NCBI RefSeq assembly: GCF_004762095.1
Contig: NZ_SIJH01000009.1
Location: 97,723-161,722, forward strand
Reading direction: 5' to 3'
DNA length: 64,000 bases
Source: Tabrizicola caldifontis
Lineage (GTDB): Bacteria > Pseudomonadota > Alphaproteobacteria > Rhodobacterales > Rhodobacteraceae
Under the pieces are notes generated by a model. That model was not told the origin of the DNA. It saw nothing but the letters and a program-made list of their open reading frames with translations, and ran no database searches. The translations under genes were made by a program, and so were the position numbers. Within the stretch, counting starts at the first letter, position 1; each line of letters opens with the position of its first letter. This document shows positions 36,056 through 45,965 of this stretch, one piece after another.

Positions 36056-37297
36056 TTGCGACTTCTTGTCGATCCCAGCGCCGATGCCCGCCCTGAGACC
36101 CGCCTGGGCCCCGAGGCCGCGGGGCCGCGCGGGTCGAACCAGTCGGGGATGCGGGCCTGGAACGAAAGGCTGGTCCTCAGCCTGGTGCGTCAGCACGGGG
36201 CACTTGCGAAATCCGACATCGCGCGGATGACCGGGCTTTCGGCGCAGACGATCGGCGTGATCATGCGCTCGCTGGAACAGGACGGGCTTCTTGTGCGCGG
36301 CGAGCCGATCCGGGGGCGGATCGGCCAGCCCTCGGTGCCGATGTCGCTGAATTCGGATGGAGCCTTCTTCCTGGGGCTGAAGATCGGGCGCCGCTCGGCT
36401 GATCTGGCGCTGGTCGATTTCCTTGGCCGGGTGCGGGGGGCACGGCGGCGCATCTACCGTTATCCCACGCCCGACGCGGTGCTTGCCTTTGTTGCCGAGG
36501 CCCTGCCGGCCCTGATTGCGACGCTGCCGGCCAACCGCCGCGACCGTGTGGGCGGGCTGGGCGTGGCGATGCCCTTCCAGCTCTGGTCCTGGGTGCAGGA
36601 GATCGGCGCCCCGCAATCCGAGATGGACGCCTGGCGCGAGCGCGACATCCAGGCTGAACTGGCGGCCCTGTCGGGCCTGCCGGTCTTTGTCCAGAATGAC
36701 GCGACTGCGGCCTGCGGGGCGGAACTGGTGTTCGGAACCGGCGAAAAGTCCAAGGATTTCCTGTATTTCTACTTCGGCTACTTCATCGGCGGCGGGTTGG
36801 TGCTGAACGGCCAGCTTTTCACCGGCCAGTTCGGAAATGCCGCGGGCGTGGGCCCGATGCCGGTTCCGGGCCCGGACGGCCGGATGCGGCGGCTGATGAC
36901 CATGGCCTCGCTGTCGGTTCTGGCGCGGGCGATCGAGGCAGCGGGCGGCGATGCCGAACAGCTGTGGGAACGGCCCGACCACTGGGAGGTGCCGGAAGAT
37001 GTGCTAGACCAGTGGATGACCAGCGCGGCCGAGGGGCTGGCGAGCGCGATCCTCAGCGCCGCCACGCTGCTGGAGATGCAGGCGGTGCTTATCGACGGCT
37101 GGATGCCCGTATCCGTCCGGGCCGAGGTGGTGCGGCGGACGGAAGCTGCCTTCTACCGCCTGGACCTGTCCGGGATCGAGCCACCCGTGATCCGGGAAGG
37201 CACGGTCGGGGCCGAAGCCAGGGCCCTGGGGGCTGCGGCGATCCCGCTGGCGCAGCGCTATCTGATCGATCAGAATGCTACGGTGCGCGAGGCCTAG
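36056..37297 (+). CDS. ROK-family transcriptional regulator of the fructose operon
   Basis: The 413-residue protein joins an N-terminal winged helix-turn-helix (about 30-95; ALAKSDIARMTGLSAQTIGV) to a ROK sugar-kinase-like domain. ROK features include FLGLKIGRRSADLAL (phosphate-1-like), FVQNDATAACGAEL and an otherwise kinase-like C-terminal half. The start is TTG at 36056; the ATG at 36146 would remove the GSNQSGM segment usually seen before the DNA-binding helix in this group, so the longer form is preferred. It is divergent from frcB and is the likely FrcR repressor responding to a sugar. Confidence 0.88.
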   Translation: MRLLVDPSADARPETRLGPEAAGPRGSNQSGMRAWNERLVLSLVRQHGALAKSDIARMTGLSAQTIGVIMRSLEQDGLLVRGEPIRGRIGQPSVPMSLNSDGAFFLGLKIGRRSADLALVDFLGRVRGARRRIYRYPTPDAVLAFVAEALPALIATLPANRRDRVGGLGVAMPFQLWSWVQEIGAPQSEMDAWRERDIQAELAALSGLPVFVQNDATAACGAELVFGTGEKSKDFLYFYFGYFIGGGLVLNGQLFTGQFGNAAGVGPMPVPGPDGRMRRLMTMASLSVLARAIEAAGGDAEQLWERPDHWEVPEDVLDQWMTSAAEGLASAILSAATLLEMQAVLIDGWMPVSVRAEVVRRTEAAFYRLDLSGIEPPVIREGTVGAEARALGAAAIPLAQRYLIDQNATVREA

Positions 37298-37375
37298 GAA
37301 CTGGCCATCGTGGCATTTCATTCCCTTGCCGCGCGCCCGGAGAGAACACGTCGAATGCGCGGAACAAGCGGCCTC

Positions 37376-38296
37376 TCAGCCCTGCGGCGTCATCGCCTTC
37401 CGCTGTCGCGCGCGTTCCAGGCCCAGCTTGCGTTCGCGCCGGATGATCAGGATTCCGGCGGTCACGATCAGCGCCGCACCGCCCAGCATCGCCAGGGTGG
37501 GCACTTCGGCAAAGATGAAATACCCGATCGCCAGCGCGAACAGCATGGAGGCATAGTCGAAGGGGGCAACCAGCGAGGCGTCGGCCTCGCGGTAGCTTGA
37601 GGTAAGCAGGATCTGGCCCAATCCGCCCAGAAGCCCCGCGCCCGCCAGCAGCGTGGCCTCAAGCGGGGTCGGCCAGACCCAGCCGAAGGGCAGGGTGACC
37701 AGCGACAGCGCGGTGGCGGTCAGCGAGAAGTAGAAGACGATGGCCGCCGTCGCCTCGGTCTGTACCAGTCGGCGCACGAAGACCTGTGCCAAAGCGGCAA
37801 AGACCGCACCGCCAAGCACCAGCATGGCCCCGAAGGCCTCGGCCATGCCGGCGGCATCGGGGGTCAGCGACAGGCGGGGTGCAAGCACGATCAGCACGCC
37901 CGTCATGCCCAGAACCACCGCCGAGATGCGGAAGGCCCGCACCTCCTCGCCCAAAAACATCGCGGCGAAGATCACGGTAAGAAGCGGCGCGGCATAGCCG
38001 ATGGCGGTGACCTCGGGCAGCGGCAGGTAGCCAAGGCCCGCAAAGCCCAGGCCCATGGCCAGCGTGCCCACGATCCCGCGCCACAGGTGGCCCATCGGAT
38101 TGGCCGTCTTCAACCCCGTGGCCAGTTTCCGCCGCCAGGCCAGCCATGCGACGATCACGGGGATCGCGAAGAGCGAGCGGAAGAACACCGACTGCCCGGC
38201 GGGAACATGCGGCGCAGTGGCCTTGATCATCGAGGCCATGACGATGAAGACCAGGACAGAGGCGAGTTTCAGGGCAATTCCGCGCAACGGGCGCAT
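37376..38296 (-). CDS. DMT-superfamily (EamA) transporter
   Basis: The 306-residue inner-membrane protein has ten predicted helices as two EamA repeats (about 8-140 and 155-290). [18 protein letters not shown] near the N-terminus and [13 protein letters not shown] at the end of repeat one are typical. The substrate cannot be assigned. It converges on the ROK gene and is divergent from the adenine deaminase gene with a 75-base gap, which hints at export of a purine or related metabolite but does not prove it. Confidence 0.85.
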   Translation of the reverse strand: MRPLRGIALKLASVLVFIVMASMIKATAPHVPAGQSVFFRSLFAIPVIVAWLAWRRKLATGLKTANPMGHLWRGIVGTLAMGLGFAGLGYLPLPEVTAIGYAAPLLTVIFAAMFLGEEVRAFRISAVVLGMTGVLIVLAPRLSLTPDAAGMAEAFGAMLVLGGAVFAALAQVFVRRLVQTEATAAIVFYFSLTATALSLVTLPFGWVWPTPLEATLLAGAGLLGGLGQILLTSSYREADASLVAPFDYASMLFALAIGYFIFAEVPTLAMLGGAALIVTAGILIIRRERKLGLERARQRKAMTPQG

Positions 38297-38371
38297 GGGA
38301 AGGTCCGGGCAGGTCGCGGCATCTTTACGCCGCAGGCGGTTTCAGGTTCCCTGATCGGAAAGGAGAATGCC

Positions 38372-40072
38372 ATGCCCAAAGCGCCGCTTTCCGACAGAAT
38401 TGATCAGGGCCGGGGTGTCATGCCCGCCGATCTGGTGCTGAAGGGTGGTCGCGTCTTCGACCTGATCACCGGCGATCTTGTCGAAAGCGACGTGGCGATC
38501 TGCGGCGATACGATCGTTGGCGTCTTCGGCAGCTACAGCGGCCGACGCGAGATCGACGTGGCAGGCCGGGTGCTGGTCCCGGGCTTCATAGACACACATC
38601 TACATGTCGAATCAAGCCTTGTGACACCGCACGAGTTCGACCGCTGCGTGACCCCGCGGGGCGTGACCACGGCGATCTGCGACCCGCACGAGATCGCCAA
38701 TGTCTGCGGGGTGGAAGGCATCCGCTATTTCCTTGATTCGGCGGTGCAGCTGGTGATGGACCTGCGGGTTCAGCTATCTTCCTGCGTGCCCTCGACCCAC
38801 ATGGAGACAACCGGTGCGCGGCTTGCCGCGGCCGATCTGGTGCCGTTCATGGACCACCCCAAGGTGATCGGGTTGGCCGAGTTCATGAACTATCCGGGCG
38901 TTCTGATGAAGGATCCGGGGTGTCTGGAGAAGCTTCAGGCCTTCCAGGGGCGCCACATCGACGGGCACGCCCCCCTGCTGCGCGGCCACGACCTGAACGG
39001 CTACATCGCCGCCGGAATCCGCACAGAGCACGAGGCGACCACCTGCGACGAAGGGCTGGAGAAGCTGCGCAAGGGGATGCGGGTGCTGATCCGCGAGGGG
39101 TCGGTCTCGAAGGATCTGCACGCGCTGGCCGGGCTGCTGACCGAACGCTTTTCGCCCTACATCGCCTTCTGCACCGACGACCGGAATCCGCTGGACATCG
39201 CCGAGCACGGGCATCTCGACCACATGATCCGTACTGCGATTGCGCTGGGGGCGCCGCCCCTCGCGGTCTATCGGGCTGCATCCCTTTCCGCAGCCGAGGG
39301 GTTCGGCCTGAAGGACCGTGGGTTGATCGCGCCCGGAAAGCGGGCGGACATCGCGGTGATCGACAGTCTGGAGGGCTGCCATGCCAGCCTGGTGCTGGCT
39401 GGGGGCGTCGTAGCCGACGATGCGGCCTTTGCCGCACGGGCAACGACAGCGCCCGTTGCCCGGCATTCGGTGAAGGCGCCCCCGGTCCGTCCAGAACACT
39501 TCCGCACCGGCGGCAACCGGGTCGAGACCCCAGTGATCGGCATCCTGCCCGGCAAGATCATTACCGAGCACCTGACCTTCGACATCGCCCCGCAAGACGG
39601 CGACAAGCAGCCCGACCTGGCCCGCGACCTGGTGAAGATCGCGGTGATCGAGAGGCACGGGGTCAACGGCAACCGGGCGACGGGGTTCGTCAGGGGTTTC
39701 GGCCTGAAACGAGGGGCGATCGGGTCCACCGTCTGCCACGACCATCACAACATCGCCGTGGTCGGGGTGGATCATGCCGACATGGCTCTGGCCGCGAACC
39801 GGCTGGGCGAGATCGAGGGCGGCTTTGTCGTGGTCGAGGCCGGGCGGGTTCTGGCCGAACTGCCCCTGCCAGTCGCGGGGCTGATGAGCCTTGGCAGTTT
39901 CGAGGAGGTGCGCGAGCAGCTGATCGCCCTGCGCGCGGCGGCGCGGTCGCTAGGGGTCACGCTGGACGAGCCTTTCCTGCAACTGGCCTTCCTGGCCCTG
40001 CCAGTGATCCCGTATCTGAAGATCACGGACAAGGGGATGGTGGATGTGGACCGGTTCGAGGTGATGCCCTGA
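38372..40072 (+). CDS. ade: Adenine deaminase
   Basis: This enzyme converts adenine to hypoxanthine and ammonia in purine salvage. The 566-residue protein has the Ade barrel: [20 protein letters not shown] with the metal-binding Hx[31 protein letters not shown] and [19 protein letters not shown]. The C-terminal domain has [20 protein letters not shown] and [12 protein letters not shown]. The ATG at 38372 has an excellent AAAGGAGA site six bases upstream. It appears to be transcribed alone. Confidence 0.96.
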   Translation: MPKAPLSDRIDQGRGVMPADLVLKGGRVFDLITGDLVESDVAICGDTIVGVFGSYSGRREIDVAGRVLVPGFIDTHLHVESSLVTPHEFDRCVTPRGVTTAICDPHEIANVCGVEGIRYFLDSAVQLVMDLRVQLSSCVPSTHMETTGARLAAADLVPFMDHPKVIGLAEFMNYPGVLMKDPGCLEKLQAFQGRHIDGHAPLLRGHDLNGYIAAGIRTEHEATTCDEGLEKLRKGMRVLIREGSVSKDLHALAGLLTERFSPYIAFCTDDRNPLDIAEHGHLDHMIRTAIALGAPPLAVYRAASLSAAEGFGLKDRGLIAPGKRADIAVIDSLEGCHASLVLAGGVVADDAAFAARATTAPVARHSVKAPPVRPEHFRTGGNRVETPVIGILPGKIITEHLTFDIAPQDGDKQPDLARDLVKIAVIERHGVNGNRATGFVRGFGLKRGAIGSTVCHDHHNIAVVGVDHADMALAANRLGEIEGGFVVVEAGRVLAELPLPVAGLMSLGSFEEVREQLIALRAAARSLGVTLDEPFLQLAFLALPVIPYLKITDKGMVDVDRFEVMP

Positions 40073-40528
40073 TCCGTTGCATCTGAAGCTGGTTCCCTGT
40101 TCGGCACCCGGGATCGGATTGACCCGATGTGGTGGTCTATGCCCGGTCCGCGCGAACGCCAGCCCATGCGGGGCCGTGCCGCGGGCACCACGGGCCTGGC
40201 CGATCCGTAGCAAAGCGGGGCGAGAAACGACCTTGCCCGGCTCGGCCCTGTTGCGGGAATTTCTGGCCGACCCCCTTGGAACGTGCCGCCGCCGACGGGT
40301 CAACGTGGCCTGGTCCGGCCAGGCGCGCAGTAGCGGCCATGCCGCACCCCCTGCGAATGTGGTGTCGCAAGTTGCCTGACGGCTGGCCGATGGCTGTGTC
40401 ACCCATTCCGGGCCGCCTGGAACCCGCCATCACCAAAAAAATGTCGGCGCGGGCAGGAAAACGGTTGCCCGACAACGGGATCAATATAGCATTAACGCAA
40501 CTTTTACTTCGGGAAAGGAATTTTCCGT
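40073..40528. other. Non-coding spacer and leader of the amidohydrolase operon
   Basis: I see no gene in this 456-base gap. The last 60 bases are AT-rich (ATCAATATAGCATTAACGC) and probably hold the promoter of the following operon; AAAGGAA at about 40514-40520 is its ribosome-binding site. Confidence 0.55.
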
Positions 40529-41989
40529 ATGTGCATGGCGTGTTGCGAAGCGATCGAAACCGGGGCTGCGTCGATCAATCCCTGTCTTTGCGGCGCGCCC
40601 AAGACACAGGCGGCCATGCACCGGATCGAGGCGGATATTTCCCGCCGTCAGTTCCTTGGCGGAAGCGCCGCCGTGATCGGCATGTTTGCGGGCTTCGGCC
40701 TTGCCCCGCGCGAGGTGCGGGCGCAGACGCCGGGGCGCCCGACGGTGCTGACTAATCTGCGTTTTTTCGATGGTTCCACATTGTCCATGCAGACCGGTCG
40801 CGACATCGTGATCGAAGGCGGCCGAATTACCGGCCTCCCTGCGGCAGGCACCGGCCCTGCGGACGCCGATGTGATAGACTGCGGCGGCCGGTCGGTGACG
40901 CCGGGCCTGATCGACTGCCACTGGCACGCCACGCTGGTCAGTGTCAGCCAGATAGCGGCACTGACCCAGGACATTGCCTTCGTTCATCTTGTCGCCGGGC
41001 AAGAGGCGGGCGCGACCCTGATGCGCGGCTTCACGACCGTGCGTGACACGGGCGGTCCGGTCTTCGGGCTGAAACTGGCCATCGACAGCGGCGTTGTGAC
41101 CGGCCCGCGCATCTTTCCGTCGGGTGCGATGATCTCCCAGACCTCCGGGCATGGTGATTTCCGGCTTCTGAATACCCTGCCCCGGATGCCGGGCGATGCG
41201 CCGGACTACACCGAAAGGACCGGGGTTGCCGCCATCGCCGATGGTGCGGACGAGGTTCTGCGCCGCACCCGCGAGCAACTGATGAAGGGGGCCAGCCAGA
41301 TCAAGATCATGGCGGGTGGCGGGGTGACATCGATCTACGATCCTCTCGACACCGCCCAATTCCTTCAGGAGGAAATGGAGGCCGCCGTGCGCGCCGCTGC
41401 CGATTGGGGCACCTATGCCTGCGCGCATGTCTACACGCCCGAAGGCATCCAGCGATCGCTGCGGGCCGGGGTCAAATCGATCGAGCATGGCCAGTTGGCG
41501 GACCTCGAGTCGGTGCGGATGATGCGCGAGGAAGGGGCATGGTGGTCGATCCAGCCGTTCCTTCAGGACGAGGATTCCAACCCTCGCAGCAACCCCATCC
41601 AGCAGCAGAAGGCCGAGGAAGTTGCGCGGGGCACGGTGAACGCCTTCGAAATGGGTAGGTCCGAAGGGGTCAACATGGCCTTCGGAACCGATATCCTGAT
41701 GAACCCCGGCGCTTCGCAAAGCCAGGGACGCCAGCTTGCCAAGCTGGCGCGCTTCATGTCTCCGCTGGAAGCGCTCAGTATGGCCACGGGCAAGGCCGGA
41801 GGTCTTCTTGCCCTTTCTGGCCCCCGCGACCCCTATCAGGGCCGTCTCGGCGTCATTGCCGAAGGGGCCCATGCCGACATTCTCGTATGGGATGGCGATC
41901 CCGAAACCGATCTCGCTTTCCTCGGCGATCCCGCAAACAACCTGCGCCTCATCATGAAGGGCGGGCGCGTGTTCAAGGAGACCCTGTGA
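40529..41989 (+). CDS. Tat-exported metal-dependent amidohydrolase
   Basis: The 486-residue enzyme belongs to the amidohydrolases related to imidazolonepropionase, Xaa-Pro dipeptidase and ochratoxinase. A complete binuclear site is visible: His131 and His133 (IDCHWHATL), Lys259 (SQIKIMAGGG, the likely carboxylated lysine), His300 (CAHVY), His320 (IEHG) and Asp388 (FGTD). Export is signalled by SRRQFLGG (39-45) plus a hydrophobic stretch. In front of that lies an odd 38-residue segment with five cysteines (2, 5, 6, 19, 21). The natural substrate is unknown; amide or peptide bonds are likely. It overlaps the next gene by one base (TGATG). Confidence 0.88.
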   Translation: MCMACCEAIETGAASINPCLCGAPKTQAAMHRIEADISRRQFLGGSAAVIGMFAGFGLAPREVRAQTPGRPTVLTNLRFFDGSTLSMQTGRDIVIEGGRITGLPAAGTGPADADVIDCGGRSVTPGLIDCHWHATLVSVSQIAALTQDIAFVHLVAGQEAGATLMRGFTTVRDTGGPVFGLKLAIDSGVVTGPRIFPSGAMISQTSGHGDFRLLNTLPRMPGDAPDYTERTGVAAIADGADEVLRRTREQLMKGASQIKIMAGGGVTSIYDPLDTAQFLQEEMEAAVRAAADWGTYACAHVYTPEGIQRSLRAGVKSIEHGQLADLESVRMMREEGAWWSIQPFLQDEDSNPRSNPIQQQKAEEVARGTVNAFEMGRSEGVNMAFGTDILMNPGASQSQGRQLAKLARFMSPLEALSMATGKAGGLLALSGPRDPYQGRLGVIAEGAHADILVWDGDPETDLAFLGDPANNLRLIMKGGRVFKETL

Positions 41990-42747
41990 TGCCCCGGAAA
42001 CCGAGTATTTCTCTTGCCTCGCTGGTTGCAGGTTGCATGCTTGCCGGTGCTGCAACGCTCGCCCCGATGCCCGCCGCAGCGGAGGACTGGTCGGGTCAGG
42101 TCACGCTTTATGGCTGGGGTGCCGGCGTCACCGGTGACTTCACGCCGTTCACCGGCGGGCCGACACTGTCCTTCGACAAGTCGCTGTCCGAGGTGCTTCA
42201 GGATCTTGATGGCGCGTTCTTCGTCACGGGGCTTGCCCGACGCGGCGACCTGGTGCTCTTCGCAGACTTCACCTACTCGGCCTCGTCCCGCGAAGGTCTG
42301 CTGCCGCCGGTCGGTGCGCCGGCCTCGGGAGAGGTGACGATCCGGTCCCTGACGCTGGCGGCAGGGCAGCGTTTCGACGTAGGTGGCGGGACGACAGTGG
42401 ATGCCATGGGAGGTCTGCGCGCCTGGCGCCTGGACGGTCAGGTTTCGGTTCCGCTGGTGGGTATCAGCATCGCGCCGACGGCCGATTTCGTGGATCCGAT
42501 CCTTGCCCTCAGGGTCAACACCCCGCTTGCCGACCGCTGGTCCCTGCTGGGGTATCTTGACCTGGGCGGTTTCGGGGTGGGGTCGGATCTCACCTATCAG
42601 GTGGCAGTGACCGCAAACTATCAGATGAATGACAGTCTCTATCTCTCTGTCGGCTGGCGCCACCTTTACGTCGACTATTCCGATGGCGGAACCGTGTTCA
42701 AGGGTTCCATGACGGGGCCGCTGCTCGGCGCGACCTGGAGGTTCTGA
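41989..42747 (+). CDS. Outer-membrane beta-barrel protein
   Basis: The 252-residue protein has a signal peptide (1-31, ending AAA) and alternating strands such as QVTLYGWGAGVTGDF and YQMNDSLYLSVGWRHLYVDY, closing with the terminal phenylalanine (GATWRF) recognised by the Bam machinery. It looks like a small OmpW/OmpX-like barrel of 8-10 strands, but I cannot name the family. It is translated from an ATG overlapping the amidohydrolase stop, so it is tied to that exported enzyme, perhaps as a substrate pore. Confidence 0.8.
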   Translation: MPRKPSISLASLVAGCMLAGAATLAPMPAAAEDWSGQVTLYGWGAGVTGDFTPFTGGPTLSFDKSLSEVLQDLDGAFFVTGLARRGDLVLFADFTYSASSREGLLPPVGAPASGEVTIRSLTLAAGQRFDVGGGTTVDAMGGLRAWRLDGQVSVPLVGISIAPTADFVDPILALRVNTPLADRWSLLGYLDLGGFGVGSDLTYQVAVTANYQMNDSLYLSVGWRHLYVDYSDGGTVFKGSMTGPLLGATWRF

Positions 42748-42815
42748 GAGGTTGGGGCAAATCAGCAGGGGCGACTGAGGCCAGCCCCTTTTTCCAAAGG
42801 AGTCGGGAGGTCCGA

Positions 42816-43877
42816 ATGTATTGGTTTGCGCGATCTGCCGTCGCCATGGCCGCTGCGGTGATCATGGCCGCGGCCCCCGTGGCCGAAGCCTGCACCCGTG
42901 CTGTCTATCTGGGCCCCGAGGGGCGCATCCTGACCGGGCGCAGCATGGACTGGAAACTGCCGATGGTCAGCAATCTCTGGGCCTTTCCACGGGGTATTGT
43001 GCGTAATGGCGCGGCGGGTGATCGTTCGGCGGAATGGACCGCGAAGTACGGAAGCCTTGTGGTATCGGGCTATGACATCGCGACCGCCGACGGCATGAAC
43101 GAGGCGGGCCTTGTCGTGAACCTTCTGTGGGAGGTCGAGGCCACCTATCCCGAGGACGATGGCGTGACGCCGCGCATCTCGCTCTCTGTCTTTCCGCAGT
43201 ATCTGCTTGACCGCTATGGCACCGTGGCCGAGGCGGTGGCCGACCTGCGCGCCAACCCGGTTCTGGTCCAGGGGGGCGAGGTTCCGGTCGGGCCGCCGGG
43301 AAAGGCCGCAACGGTGCATGTCTCGATGTCTGATGCGACGGGGGACAGTGCGATCATCGAGTTCGTCGATGGCGAGATGGTGATCTGGCATGACCGCAGC
43401 TATCAGGTGATGACCAACGAGCCGACCTTTGATCGACAGCTTGCGATCCGCGAATACTGGCAGGGGGTGAACCCGCGCGAGTTCATGCCCGGCACCGTCC
43501 GCGCCACCGACCGGTTCGTGCGCGCCAGCTTCTACATCAATGCTGTGGAGCAGAGTGCCGATGCCCGCGTGGCGGCGGCTTCGGTGTTCAGCGTAATCCG
43601 GCAGGTGTCAGTTCCCTGGGGCATCAGCATCGCCGAGCAGCCGAACCTGTCCACGACCCGTTGGCGTGTCGTCGCAGACCAGCGGGATCTGCGCTACTAT
43701 GTCGAGTCAGTGACCTCGCCCAGCGTCTTCTGGGTCGATCTGGCAAAACTCGACCTGTCGGAAGGTGCGCCGGTCAAGAAGCTGGATCTGGGTGTCGACA
43801 TGGAGCGGATCCTTGCGGGCGAATCCTCGGCCAGTTTCGAGGCGGCCGCGCCCTTTGCCTTTCAGCCGTCAGACTGA
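42816..43877 (+). CDS. Periplasmic choloylglycine hydrolase/penicillin V acylase-type Ntn hydrolase
   Basis: The 353-residue protein has a signal peptide whose cleavage after AEA exposes Cys26 (CTRAVYLGPEGRILTGRSMDW). In this N-terminal-nucleophile family that cysteine is the catalytic residue, with Arg and Asp just after it (RSMDW) and DGMNEAGLVVNLLW further on. Members hydrolyse linear amides such as bile salts, penicillin V or N-acyl homoserine lactones. GGAG precedes the ATG by eight bases. It is third in the set after the amidohydrolase and barrel, so three envelope proteins with two amide-bond hydrolases are made together. Confidence 0.9.
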   Translation: MYWFARSAVAMAAAVIMAAAPVAEACTRAVYLGPEGRILTGRSMDWKLPMVSNLWAFPRGIVRNGAAGDRSAEWTAKYGSLVVSGYDIATADGMNEAGLVVNLLWEVEATYPEDDGVTPRISLSVFPQYLLDRYGTVAEAVADLRANPVLVQGGEVPVGPPGKAATVHVSMSDATGDSAIIEFVDGEMVIWHDRSYQVMTNEPTFDRQLAIREYWQGVNPREFMPGTVRATDRFVRASFYINAVEQSADARVAAASVFSVIRQVSVPWGISIAEQPNLSTTRWRVVADQRDLRYYVESVTSPSVFWVDLAKLDLSEGAPVKKLDLGVDMERILAGESSASFEAAAPFAFQPSD

Positions 43878-43933
43878 TCGTCTGCCCTTGCTCCCGAAAC
43901 CCCGTGAGTCCCTCGTGGTCATGGGCGTCTTGC

Positions 43934-45685
43934 CTAGCGCGGAACTAGCCCGTCGAGGTGGGCGATCAGCCGGGCCTCGTCCTCGACCGTCCAGCCTGGC
44001 GGGTCCAGCGTCGCAGCCCAGGCAGGTATGTAATGGCGGGCCATGTAGTCGTGCCCGTAACCCAGGGTGCCCACGGCGAAAGCCATGTCCAGACCCACCT
44101 GAAGCAGGGTGACCAGCGGAAGCCAGCGCATGCGCGGCGACAGGTCGGGCGCGCGATCCCCGGCAAGCCAGTCCGGCCGCGACCAGGCGAGCGACCAGTC
44201 GAAGAACACGATCGGATCGCTGCCGTATTGCAGGAACACGAAACGCATCGGGCCCCAGTCGGTCTGGAACCTGTCCAGACCTCCGTCCTGGTTCATCGTG
44301 CGGATCAGCGACCCGTTGCCGAAGGCCGGTCGCCAGGCCGGGCTGCCGGCGTTGCGGCGGGTCTGCACCATCCGCCAGAACTCGCTGAGATAGGGCGACC
44401 CGGTCCAGAGTGCGCCCTGGATCGGATCGGCGTAAAGATCGAGCAGCGGCACTGTTTCCTGCGACAGGAAGGCTCCCAGGCTGAGGCCGTGCAGGTAAAG
44501 CCTGGGCCGTTTCCCGGCGGGCAGGGTGGTCCAGTGGCTATAGACGATGTCGAATAGGGCCTGCGCCTCGGCCACACCCTTCCGTGGGTCCACGACCACC
44601 GAAACAGGGCTGGGCAGGTAGGAATACTGCACCGCCACTGTCGCCACGTCGCCGCGGGTGATATAGTCGAGCGTATCCATCCCTCCGGGGTCCAGCCAGC
44701 CGGACCCGGTCGGCATCGCGACGACCAGCACCGACCGGTCGAACCCGCCCAGTCGGGCCAGTTCGTCGAAGGCAAGCCGGGCCCGGGCTTCGGGCGTGTC
44801 GGCTGCGTTCAGCCCGACATAGACACGGATCGGCTGCATCGCCGGGTTGCCCCAGAAGGCAGAGATGGCGTCAGCGTCGGGTCCGGTTGCCACGAAACTG
44901 CGTCCCCAGCGGCCCATGTCCTTCCATCTGAGCGGCGAGCCGGGGCCGCCGGCGACCAGTGGAGAGGCTGGGGCGTCAAGATCGGGCGGTATCAGACTGT
45001 CGGCCAGCCGCGCCGTGTTGTCGAGACCGCGCAGCAGCCCGCGCACGGCTATCCCGTCGATCACGGCGGCAAAGACGGCCAGCGCCACCAGAATGCCCGC
45101 GACATGCGCCAGTCTTGGGGGCAGGACCCTTCGGCTACGCCGCTGCCAGCTGGCGGACAGCATCAGGAACACCCTGGCCAAGGCCAGCAGGGCCAGGAAG
45201 ACGGCCAGAGCAATCAGCGCAACCCGCAGCGGTGCTGTCGCCTGTACGGGCGGCAGGTTCCAGGCGTCATGGATCGACTGTTGCCATTCCGCACCCTTCC
45301 ACAGGCAAAGCGCCCCGACGCCGCCCCCCAGCAGCAGCATGCCCCGCCGCACCGATGGTGCCAGGTCGCGCGGCGGGATCTGGCCCAGCCAGATCACTGA
45401 TCGTGCAAGGCCCCACCACAGAAGATAGCCGACTGCAGCGACGACCCCGCCAAGAATGCCCTGCATCTCGGGCGCGCGCGGCACCATCGAGGGCGTGATC
45501 GACAGGCCGAACAACAGCGCCGCAAACAGAAGTCCTGGCGCGGACAATGGCGCAAGAAAGGGCGGTCTGGCAGAGGCGGGGGTGTCCGGCACGAGGCGAA
45601 GGGCTCCTTCTGCAAGTGTGCAGTTCCTGTCCGGGGCTGGTCGCGATCCTGACGCCGTATCGCTTGCCCGGGTTCCTTCCTGCAT
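43934..45685 (-). CDS. Membrane-anchored alpha/beta hydrolase (Abhydrolase_9 type)
   Basis: The 583-residue protein has an N-terminal membrane domain with about four helices (LLFGLSITPSMVPR, about 55-68, is its signature) followed by a cytoplasmic or periplasmic alpha/beta-hydrolase domain. The nucleophile elbow is visible as LHGLSLGAF (GLSLG, Ser in the centre), preceded by LVVAMPTGSGW. Proteins of this plan occur widely in actinobacteria and alphaproteobacteria without a settled substrate. The ATG at 45685 is the second in-frame start; an ATG at 45748 is possible. It ends 56 bases from the Ntn hydrolase gene, converging. Confidence 0.85.
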   Translation of the reverse strand: MQEGTRASDTASGSRPAPDRNCTLAEGALRLVPDTPASARPPFLAPLSAPGLLFAALLFGLSITPSMVPRAPEMQGILGGVVAAVGYLLWWGLARSVIWLGQIPPRDLAPSVRRGMLLLGGGVGALCLWKGAEWQQSIHDAWNLPPVQATAPLRVALIALAVFLALLALARVFLMLSASWQRRSRRVLPPRLAHVAGILVALAVFAAVIDGIAVRGLLRGLDNTARLADSLIPPDLDAPASPLVAGGPGSPLRWKDMGRWGRSFVATGPDADAISAFWGNPAMQPIRVYVGLNAADTPEARARLAFDELARLGGFDRSVLVVAMPTGSGWLDPGGMDTLDYITRGDVATVAVQYSYLPSPVSVVVDPRKGVAEAQALFDIVYSHWTTLPAGKRPRLYLHGLSLGAFLSQETVPLLDLYADPIQGALWTGSPYLSEFWRMVQTRRNAGSPAWRPAFGNGSLIRTMNQDGGLDRFQTDWGPMRFVFLQYGSDPIVFFDWSLAWSRPDWLAGDRAPDLSPRMRWLPLVTLLQVGLDMAFAVGTLGYGHDYMARHYIPAWAATLDPPGWTVEDEARLIAHLDGLVPR

Positions 45686-45965
45686 AGGGGCATCGCCGGG
45701 CCGCTGCTGTCTAGGGGGAAGCTGCCGCCGCGGCAGGGGGCGCATCAAAGCCGGACCAGACCGCCACGGGCTTCGTGCCGACCAGGATGCGCGTGGCCTC
45801 TACCGGGATGGGGGCCGAAGCAGATCCGGCCATGCATGTGGGTGCGACGCTTGTCGGCATGGGTGCGGGTCAGCGCCGGGGCGGCTGCCCCGGCCAAGTG
45901 CCGCCCCGGACAGGGACGGATCGCTGTCTTCCGCCGCCTTGCTGCCCCGCCGCCCGGGCAGTGGT

